Shown in pieces: positions 58,067 to 64,000 of a stretch of 64,000 nt of DNA. Origin of the DNA: Marixanthomonas sp002364245 (GTDB lineage Bacteria > Bacteroidota > Bacteroidia > Flavobacteriales > Flavobacteriaceae); the NCBI GenBank assembly GCA_963973455.1, contig CAXAZF010000005.1, positions 1-64,000 on the forward strand, written 5' to 3'. A program made the translations under genes and the position numbers. The notes beneath the pieces are model-generated. The model was not told where the DNA came from. It was given only the letters and a program-made list of their open reading frames with translations, and ran no database searches. Positions within the stretch are counted from its first letter, which is position 1, and each line of letters opens with the position of its first letter.

Positions 58067-59071
58067 TTACGGAGTTAAAACGACTCTAAAACGAGCTTCA
58101 TTGTTCATCATTTTTTCAAATGCTTCGGCAACATCGTCTAACTTGTATGTTTCAATCATTGGTTTGGTATCAGTCAAAGCACTAAACTTGAGGGTGTCTT
58201 CACTTTCAATTGCGGTACCACTTGGCCATCCGGTAACCGATTTGCGAGCCATCAATAGTTGCATAGGGGAAACTTCTACAGCGTCTGGTGTAGCACCTAT
58301 ACAGATTAACTGTCCGTCAATTCCCAATCCATCGATAACGGAGGAAATAGCATCAGCGTGTGGTGCTGTGGCAACAATTAATTTTGCGCCGCCTAATTTT
58401 TGTAACTCTTCAGCGGCGTTTTGCTTTTTGCTATTAATATAATGATGTGCTCCTAAGTCTTTTGCTAATTTCTTTTTATCATCGCTTGTGGAAAGCGCTA
58501 CCGTTTTCATTCCCATTTTATTGGCATATTGAACGGCTAAGTGTCCTAAACCACCAATTCCTTGAACGGCTACCACATCTCCGGCTTTTACGTTGCTGTT
58601 TCGCATGGCGTTATAAACCGTAATTCCAGCACACAGTAAAGGAGCGGCTTCTTCACTGGAAAGTTCTTCTGGGATACTGGCAATTGCCTCTTCAGGGGCG
58701 GTCATATATTCAGCATAGCCTCCATCGTAGGAGATTCCGCATACTTGGGCATTCTCACAGTTAATAAACATACCACGGCGGCAAGGTTCACAATTAAAAC
58801 AGTGACCTCCGTGCCAACCTACACCAACGCGTTGCCCTTTTTTCCAGTTAGAAACGTTGCTACCAACGCTTTCTACAATACCCACAACTTCGTGACCAGG
58901 AACACGCGGATATTCCAATCCGGGAAATCCACCTGCTTTTACAAAATTATCACTGTGGCAAATTCCACAGGCTTCAACTTTTAGTAATACTTCGTTTTCT
59001 TTAGGAGATGGTTTGTCGAGTTCTACTATTTTAAAATCGCCTCCCGCTTCTTGTACTTGTACTGCTTTCAT
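58067..59071 (-). CDS. Zinc-dependent alcohol dehydrogenase (AdhP/MDR family)
   Basis: 334 residues. Catalytic zinc set: Cys in CGICHSDN, His in VPGHEVVG and a later Cys. Structural zinc loop CFNCEPCRRGMFINCENAQ. Rossmann motif GIGGLGHLAVQYA, with the coenzyme-specific loop SDDKKKLAKDLGAHHY. NAD(P)-linked oxidation of alcohols or reduction of aldehydes; the length and the N-terminal CHSDN match AdhP/AdhA-like enzymes. ATG at 59071. Single gene. Confidence 0.93.
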   Translation of the reverse strand: MKAVQVQEAGGDFKIVELDKPSPKENEVLLKVEACGICHSDNFVKAGGFPGLEYPRVPGHEVVGIVESVGSNVSNWKKGQRVGVGWHGGHCFNCEPCRRGMFINCENAQVCGISYDGGYAEYMTAPEEAIASIPEELSSEEAAPLLCAGITVYNAMRNSNVKAGDVVAVQGIGGLGHLAVQYANKMGMKTVALSTSDDKKKLAKDLGAHHYINSKKQNAAEELQKLGGAKLIVATAPHADAISSVIDGLGIDGQLICIGATPDAVEVSPMQLLMARKSVTGWPSGTAIESEDTLKFSALTDTKPMIETYKLDDVAEAFEKMMNNEARFRVVLTP

Positions 59072-59154
59072 AAGTTCTTTTTTTGAAGCAATAAGATACG
59101 AAGAGGAAGTTGCTTTTATTTTAAATCTGTGTTAAACAATAAAGAGATTATGAT

Positions 59155-59853
59155 TTAATTAGAAAGCGTGTAAGTAACTACTAGCATAACTCCAACTACA
59201 AAGGCATTGTTAAGAAAGTGAAGCAAAATAGGCCATATTAGAACACCGGTTTTAATTTTTAGCCATCCAGCAATTCCACCGAGAACAATTCGTGGAACAA
59301 TCATAGCAAATAATGCTGCATTAATGAGAAAAGACTCTACATAGTTATAAATGTGTGCCATTCCAAATATTACGGAAGTAATAACCAAAACAACCAATGC
59401 ATACTTGCCCAAAAACTTCTGAACACCTACAAGCACTTTTTTAGGCACAAGAAACTGTAACAGATAATAGATGCCAATAAAAATCGAGAACATGATTAAT
59501 AGTCTGATGTACCAATCTGTTAGTCCTTCCGAAAAACCCATAAAGAGAAAACTAATCCACCCGCTTATAAAAAGTAGTAAATCTTCGTAACTGGGTTTTA
59601 TAAGGGAACGGAACATGATTTCTTCGAAAATAGGGGCAATTATTACTGCCGAAATAATCAGCTGTATGGGTTGGTTATTGAGCATTTCTAGTAAACGCTC
59701 CTGCTTATATTCATTGTTTATAAGCTCAGGAAACCATTTAGATAATATGCTCAAAACCATAAAGAACGCAAAGTAAAAAGCCCAAACTAGCAAGTAGCTT
59801 TTAACTAATAGTTTGCTGCCTTCTTTTGTGGTATATGTTTTTGTTGCAATCAT
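59155..59853 (-). CDS. CPBP family intramembrane glutamic endopeptidase (CAAX protease-like)
   Basis: 232 residues from the ATG at 59853, with about seven membrane helices. The conserved motif FEEIMFRSLI (Glu77, Glu78, Arg82) and later VIFGMAHIYN provide the Glu-Glu-x3-Arg and FxxxH catalytic elements of the Rce1/CPBP fold, with a final H in LLHFLNN. The frame continues upstream to 60018, but that part lies in the GC-rich repeat (59920-60000) and is not coding. Bacterial members cleave or modify small membrane substrates; the role here is unknown. Confidence 0.88.
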   Translation of the reverse strand: MIATKTYTTKEGSKLLVKSYLLVWAFYFAFFMVLSILSKWFPELINNEYKQERLLEMLNNQPIQLIISAVIIAPIFEEIMFRSLIKPSYEDLLLFISGWISFLFMGFSEGLTDWYIRLLIMFSIFIGIYYLLQFLVPKKVLVGVQKFLGKYALVVLVITSVIFGMAHIYNYVESFLINAALFAMIVPRIVLGGIAGWLKIKTGVLIWPILLHFLNNAFVVGVMLVVTYTLSN

Positions 59854-59904
59854 ATTTTTAAAGGAAGCAGCAAAAGTAAAGGAATAAATTGTCTTAAACA
59901 GATA

Positions 59905-59912
59905 TACCTTTG
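59905..59912 (+). promoter_or_regulatory. Candidate -7 box for dnaK (distal)
   Basis: TACCTTTG, a full TAnnTTTG match, would begin a transcript near 59918 with a leader of about 210 nt to dnaK. No proper -33. Other start sites closer to dnaK are possible. Confidence 0.35.
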
Positions 59913-59947
59913 CAAGAGGGATTGAGTAGGGTACCTTGTACCCACGA

Positions 59948-59989
59948 AAGCCCGACCGTACCCTGGGCGAAGCCAAAGGGTAGGGGCTT
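59948..59989. repeat. Nested hairpin in a GC-rich island upstream of dnaK
   Basis: Outer stem AAGCCC (59948-59953) with GGGCTT (59984-59989); inner stem TACCCT (59959-59964) with AGGGTA (59977-59982). Immediately to the left, GGGTAC/GTACCC forms a further small hairpin. The stretch 59920-59990 is much richer in G+C than its AT-rich surroundings. Confidence 0.6.
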
Positions 59990-60033
59990 GCCATAAAACA
60001 AATAAACAGGACTGTCACTTTTTATTAGGAAAT

Positions 60034-60048
60034 ATGACACCCTGTCAT
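60034..60048. promoter_or_regulatory. Palindrome upstream of dnaK, possible heat-shock operator
   Basis: ATGACA-CCC-TGTCAT is a perfect palindrome 80 bp upstream of the dnaK ATG. A further CTGTCA half-site lies at 60012-60017. The TGTCA/TGACA arrangement looks like a regulator-binding site; I cannot name the regulator. It is unlike the CIRCE element. Confidence 0.5.
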
Positions 60049-60127
60049 AAAGTTTCTGATGGCATAATCATTGACTTATACATAGCGAATTAAAAATTTG
60101 AATTAGTAAAACAATAACTATAACACT

Positions 60128-62050
60128 ATGAGTAAAATAATTGGAATCGACTTAGGTACAACCAACTCCTGCGTTGCTGTAATGGAAGGTAGCGAGCCAA
60201 CGGTAATACCTAACGCCGAAGGAAAACGAACTACTCCCTCAGTAATCGCCTTTGTGGAAGGTGGCGAAATTAAGGTTGGTGACCCTGCAAAGCGTCAGGC
60301 TGTTACAAACCCTAAGAAGACTATATCTTCCATTAAGAGATTTATGGGGAATAAGTTTTCCGAATCAAAAAAAGAAATTGATAACGCTGCATACGATGTA
60401 GAAAAAGGCGATAATAACACACCACGTGTTAAAATCGACGATCGCATGTACACGCCACAAGAATTGAGTGCGATGATTCTTCAGAAAATGAAGAAAACTG
60501 CTGAAGATTACCTTGGGCAAGATGTAGATCGTGCTGTAATTACAGTTCCGGCTTACTTTAACGATAGTCAGCGTCAAGCAACAAAAGAAGCTGGTGAAAT
60601 CGCCGGCCTTAAAGTAGAACGTATTATTAACGAGCCTACAGCGGCTGCATTGGCATACGGACTAGATAAAAAAGATAGCGACCAGAAAATTGTAGTATTT
60701 GACTTTGGTGGTGGTACACACGATGTTAGTATCCTTGAATTAGGAGACGGCGTTTTTGAAGTACTTTCTACCGATGGTGATACACACTTAGGTGGTGATG
60801 ATGTGGATAGCAAAATCATTAATTGGTTAGCAGATGAGTTTCAAAAAGAAGAAGATTTAGATCTTCGTAAAGACGCAATGGCGTTACAACGTTTGAAGGA
60901 AGCTGCTGAAAAAGCTAAAATTGAATTATCATCTTCTACACAAACTGAAATTAACTTGCCATACGTGACTGCAACAAGTAGTGGACCAAAGCATTTGGTA
61001 AAAACGTTAACGCGTTCTAAGTTTGAGCAGTTAATTGACGACTTAGTAAAAAGAACTATCACTCCTTGTGAGAAAGCTATGAAAGCAGCTGGTCTTTCTA
61101 AGAATGATATTGATGAAATAATTTTAGTAGGTGGATCAACACGTATTCCTGCTGTACAAGAAGCTGTTAAAAGTTTCTTCGGAAAAGCGGCTAGTAAAGG
61201 AGTAAACCCTGATGAGGTTGTTGCAGTTGGAGCAGCTATTCAAGGTGGTGTATTGACCGGTGATGTAAAAGATGTATTACTATTAGATGTAACACCTCTT
61301 TCATTAGGTATTGAAACAATGGGTAGCGTTAATACAAAACTTATTGAAGCCAATACAACGATACCGACTAAGAAAAGTCAAGTGTTCTCAACAGCGGCAG
61401 ACAATCAGCCAAGTGTAGAGATTCACGTATTGCAAGGTGAGCGCCCAATGGCAGCAGATAACAAGACAATAGGACGTTTCCACTTAGATGGAATTCCACC
61501 TGCGCCAAGAGGAACACCTCAAATTGAAGTTACGTTCGATATTGATGCCAACGGTATCATTAAAGTAAGTGCTGAAGATAAAGCAACTGGTAAGAAGCAA
61601 GATATTAGAATTGAAGCTTCTTCAGGTTTAACAGAAGAGGAAATCGAGAAAATGAAGCAAGAGGCTGAAGCAAATGCTGATGCTGATCAAAAAGCGAAAG
61701 AAAAAGTTGACAAAATCAACGAAGCTGACGCGATGATTTTCCAAACTGAAAAGCAACTGAAAGAATTTGGTGATAAATTATCTGACGATAAGAAAAAACC
61801 AATTGAAGATGCTTTAGAGGAGCTTAAGAAAGCACACGCTACACAAGAAGTTGAAACCATTCAACCAGCGTTGGATAAAATCAACGAAGCGTGGAAAACT
61901 GCAAGTGAAGAGATGTACAAAGCGCAAGCTGATCAACAAGGTGGAGCTGCCCCAGGCGGTGAAGCTGGAGCTGAGCAAGGTGCTACAGGCGGATCTTCAG
62001 AAGAAGAAGGCAGTGATGTAGAAGACGTAGACTTCGAAGAAGTTAAGTAA
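60128..62050 (+). CDS. dnaK: Chaperone DnaK (Hsp70)
   Basis: 640 residues. ATPase domain: IGIDLGTTNSCVAVMEG (phosphate-1), VPAYFNDSQRQATKEAG, VVFDFGGGTHDVSILELG (phosphate-2; the F-D-F-GGGTHD form), ILVGGSTRIPAVQ (adenosine). Substrate-binding domain from about residue 390 (DVTPLSLGIETMG), then the helical lid and an acidic tail (EEEGSDVEDVDFEEVK) for co-chaperones. No dnaJ or grpE is next to it. A palindrome upstream may be its heat-shock control; a strong terminator follows. Confidence 0.98.
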   Translation: MSKIIGIDLGTTNSCVAVMEGSEPTVIPNAEGKRTTPSVIAFVEGGEIKVGDPAKRQAVTNPKKTISSIKRFMGNKFSESKKEIDNAAYDVEKGDNNTPRVKIDDRMYTPQELSAMILQKMKKTAEDYLGQDVDRAVITVPAYFNDSQRQATKEAGEIAGLKVERIINEPTAAALAYGLDKKDSDQKIVVFDFGGGTHDVSILELGDGVFEVLSTDGDTHLGGDDVDSKIINWLADEFQKEEDLDLRKDAMALQRLKEAAEKAKIELSSSTQTEINLPYVTATSSGPKHLVKTLTRSKFEQLIDDLVKRTITPCEKAMKAAGLSKNDIDEIILVGGSTRIPAVQEAVKSFFGKAASKGVNPDEVVAVGAAIQGGVLTGDVKDVLLLDVTPLSLGIETMGSVNTKLIEANTTIPTKKSQVFSTAADNQPSVEIHVLQGERPMAADNKTIGRFHLDGIPPAPRGTPQIEVTFDIDANGIIKVSAEDKATGKKQDIRIEASSGLTEEEIEKMKQEAEANADADQKAKEKVDKINEADAMIFQTEKQLKEFGDKLSDDKKKPIEDALEELKKAHATQEVETIQPALDKINEAWKTASEEMYKAQADQQGGAAPGGEAGAEQGATGGSSEEEGSDVEDVDFEEVK

Positions 62051-62073
62051 GACTGAAGTTTATATATAATATG

Positions 62074-62106
62074 AAAAACCGCAACTATTAAGTTGCGGTT
62101 TTTTTA
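62074..62106 (+). terminator. Rho-independent terminator of dnaK
   Basis: AAAAACCGCAACT and AGTTGCGGTTTTT form a perfect hairpin with a short loop and a T run. Confidence 0.93.
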
Positions 62107-62180
62107 TTGTATAAAGACCATAAAGTTGTTTAAGACAAGTATAACACCCCACTATATCATTTATCAGTATATTTGAATTT

Positions 62181-62720
62181 ATGGAATCTGTACTACTTCC
62201 CAAACAGCCGCATCCTGCGGTATCATACCTACGTGTAGGAAGGTTGCTATATTTTTCACTCATCTTATTTATTATAGAGTCGTGGGTATATGGTGTGCAA
62301 CTTATGGAGGCTTGGAACAATGCTTCAATTTACATTGTTTCCTTTTGGGCTATATGCTTTCTATTTTCCTTTATTCATATTTATTTGGTCATTATGGATG
62401 GCTGGTCACGGTACCAGAATTACAAACGAGCAAAGGATCAGTTTTTTATACATGGTTTTCGTCCGCGTATTGCAGATATTTACATCGTTTCAAAATGTCA
62501 ACGTATGGCAGCTGAAACCGCCGCAGAAGAATTAGGAATTAGAGAAGAAGTAAAAGCTTATTATAAAAGCTGTGGTGTAAAATGGTATCACTATATTCCT
62601 TATTTTATGGTGAAAGAACCTCTGTTTATGTTTAAAAAAGACTTTTGGTCTCGTACCTTTTTGGAAAAGAACTACACGCCAAAATTTGATTTTCAAAATA
62701 TGCCACAAGCTACGGTATGA
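62181..62720 (+). CDS. Membrane protein of unknown function, ABC-exporter operon
   Basis: 179 residues, two transmembrane helices (about 22-42 and 50-74), with a large cytoplasmic C-terminal part (IHGFRPRIADIYIVSKCQRM; KAYYKSCGVKWYHYIPYFM). No domain recognised. Its stop overlaps the start of the ABC ATPase by 4 bp (62717-62720), so the two are co-translated. A protein unique to Flavobacteriaceae by recollection. It may be an accessory subunit of the exporter; that is context-based. Confidence 0.75.
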   Translation: MESVLLPKQPHPAVSYLRVGRLLYFSLILFIIESWVYGVQLMEAWNNASIYIVSFWAICFLFSFIHIYLVIMDGWSRYQNYKRAKDQFFIHGFRPRIADIYIVSKCQRMAAETAAEELGIREEVKAYYKSCGVKWYHYIPYFMVKEPLFMFKKDFWSRTFLEKNYTPKFDFQNMPQATV

Positions 62721-63571
62721 GTATTTCGTGCACACAAGTAAGCAAACAATACGGTTCGGTGATTGCGTTACAAAACGTAAGTATCTCTTGTAAAGCCGGT
62801 GAAATTTGTGGAATTGTAGGCGCCAACGGAGCTGGTAAAACAACCTTGTTTAAAATATTAATAGGATTGGTAACACCCGATAATGGCTCCGTTACTATTG
62901 AAAATACAGGAAAGAAAAAAGCGGGAGGTATTATAGAAAAACCTGCTTTGTACGAATATCTCACGGCTTATGAAAACCTTATAGTATTTGCCAAAATGCA
63001 AGGTGCAAATACTGATAAAAATATACTACATCAATTTTTAAAGCGAGTAGGGCTAACGATAGATAGAAAAGACCCAGTGCGTAATTATTCCAAGGGGATG
63101 AAACAAAGACTGGGCATTGCCATTGCACTGCTAAATAACCCTTCTTGTTTAATTTTGGATGAACCGTTTTCAGGTCTTGACCCGATGGGTATTGAATCAC
63201 TAAGAAACCTTATTCTGAAATTATCAGAAGAGAATCTAACTATTTTAATTTCCTCTCACATTGTTGATGTATTGAGTAAATTATGTTCAAAACTCTATGT
63301 TATTAATAACGGAAGTATTGTTAATTCAGGAGAGACGGCTGTTTTAATTTCTAAAAACACAAATGCATATACCATTTGCGGTTTTGGAATTGCAACTTCA
63401 AAAGCGTTGCAAAATTTCAATACTGAAAAACGTGGTAATTGTGTGAGGGTTTCTGTTTCTTCCAAAGAAATTCCGAAGGTATTGCAACAATTGGCTGAAG
63501 AACAAATTAGCATCACTTCTTGCACACCCGAAGTAGATTTACAGCAACTTTTTCACCCAATATCGCAATGA
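62717..63571 (+). CDS. ABC exporter, ATP-binding subunit
   Basis: 284 residues, ABC-2 type ATPase. Walker A GANGAGKTT, signature NYSKGMKQRLGIAIALLNNP, Walker B CLILDEPFSG, H-loop LISSHIVDVLSK. The C-terminal 70 residues are the DUF4162-like extension seen in drug- or antimicrobial-peptide ABC-2 exporters (BcrA/CcmA type). Overlaps the permease gene by 4 bp and the upstream membrane gene by 4 bp. The substrate is unknown. Confidence 0.9.
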   Translation: MSISCTQVSKQYGSVIALQNVSISCKAGEICGIVGANGAGKTTLFKILIGLVTPDNGSVTIENTGKKKAGGIIEKPALYEYLTAYENLIVFAKMQGANTDKNILHQFLKRVGLTIDRKDPVRNYSKGMKQRLGIAIALLNNPSCLILDEPFSGLDPMGIESLRNLILKLSEENLTILISSHIVDVLSKLCSKLYVINNGSIVNSGETAVLISKNTNAYTICGFGIATSKALQNFNTEKRGNCVRVSVSSKEIPKVLQQLAEEQISITSCTPEVDLQQLFHPISQ

Positions 63572-64000
63572 GAGCACTTTTAGCGACCGAATTTTACAAA
63601 CTCATAAAGCAAAGCCGGACGTATTATGCGCTCGCTGCCATTTTTGTAATAGAAGGTGTGGTGTTGTTTAGCGCATATTATCAAGGCGCCGGGATTATTG
63701 ATATTGTGTTAAGCAATTTAAAAGATACCTTCTATTTTGAAGGAAACCTTCTGAATGGAAACTTAGTCACCTACTTTATATTAAACTCACTGTGGTTTCA
63801 CGTTCCGCTGATTTTGATCATAATTATGTCGGGTTTACTCACCACAGAATATAAAGACAAAACCTTGCAAATGGTTATGATGCAACCGGTAAAAAAGTGG
63901 CAGTATATACTCAGTAAATACATTGTAGCCATTGTTTTTACTACCTGTGTGGTATTTGTATTGGCGCTGACGTCCTTTTTACTATCGTATGCTTTGTTCG
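63568..64000 (+). CDS. ABC-2 permease subunit, cut by the right edge of the window
   Basis: Starts at ATG 63568 (MRALLATEFYKLIKQSRTYY) and is open for 144 codons to the end of the window. N-terminal K-x-x-K/R-S motif typical of ABC-2 permeases, one membrane helix at about 20-40, a second at about 85-105 (PLILIIIMSGLLTTEYKDKT, where the E-Y/F-x-x-x-T pattern is characteristic) and another at about 125-143. It overlaps the ATPase stop (ATGA). The rest of the gene lies beyond 64000. Confidence 0.85.
   Translation, partial: MRALLATEFYKLIKQSRTYYALAAIFVIEGVVLFSAYYQGAGIIDIVLSNLKDTFYFEGNLLNGNLVTYFILNSLWFHVPLILIIIMSGLLTTEYKDKTLQMVMMQPVKKWQYILSKYIVAIVFTTCVVFVLALTSFLLSYALF

Noticed and set aside
59854..60018. 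N-terminal extension of the CPBP protease frame
   Set aside because: The added 55 residues come from the GC-rich hairpin block and lack family similarity; the ATG at 59853 directly precedes the normal start of the protein.
1..64000. CRISPR array, tRNA or rRNA genes, insertion sequences, prophage
   Set aside because: No regularly spaced repeats, no cloverleaf-like sequence ending in the T-loop pattern, and no transposase, integrase or capsid gene were found. The tail-tube gene stands without other phage genes.

Overview
The window is a contiguous piece of a chromosome from a member of the Flavobacteriaceae (Bacteroidota). The evidence is AT-rich coding sequence, -7 promoter boxes of the TAnnTTTG type, two proteins ending in type IX secretion (T9SS) type A sorting domains, a flavobacterial gene repertoire (DUF4252, DUF6122, DUF2891, DUF4397, SusC-style lipoproteins) and a CarB of 950 residues. 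It is mostly housekeeping sequence: no tRNA, rRNA, CRISPR array, transposase or integrase was recognised.

Layout. 1-9.9 kb: the 3' part of mtaB, a small acetyltransferase, pirin, an alpha/beta hydrolase, a lytic transglycosylase, a thioredoxin-like lipid-side protein with only one active-site Cys, rpmH with a textbook promoter, carB without its allosteric domain, and a thioesterase pair. 9.9-20.4 kb: rmuC, a vitamin B12 import locus (btuFCD divergent from btuB, the latter behind a cobalamin riboswitch), an S41 protease, and an ECF sigma/antisigma-like/DUF4252 operon. 20.4-29 kb: purB, a HEAT-like protein, a sirtuin, TrmH, a VOC protein, RdgB, a DEAD-box helicase with a structured leader, and an aldehyde dehydrogenase.

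29-51 kb is the most interesting part. It holds two related signalling cassettes (29.1-32.3 and 48.3-50.8 kb). Each runs: small soluble protein of an unnamed family, one or two 7-TM proteins, HisKA_3 histidine kinase, LuxR-type response regulator. The two small proteins are homologous to each other and share an identical 13-bp leader. Divergent from the second cassette lies an orphan phage-tail-tube-like module (307-aa protein, T4 gp19/Afp1-like tube, 175-aa protein) without sheath, spike or baseplate, followed by a membrane patatin-like phospholipase. Between them lie a T9SS beta-propeller, YifB, an M16 peptidase, and an operon of DUF2891, an Nramp-like transporter lacking the metal ligands, and 5-oxoprolinase subunits PxpABC.

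51-64 kb: an RluA-type pseudouridine synthase without a normal start codon, panB, sdaA, a umuDC operon whose UmuD has lost both catalytic residues and which sits behind a long inverted repeat, a DUF4397 T9SS protein, an SDR, a zinc alcohol dehydrogenase, a CPBP protease, dnaK, and an ABC exporter cut off by the right edge.

Functional assignments rest on reading motifs by eye; no database search was run. Family names are from memory of the families concerned.
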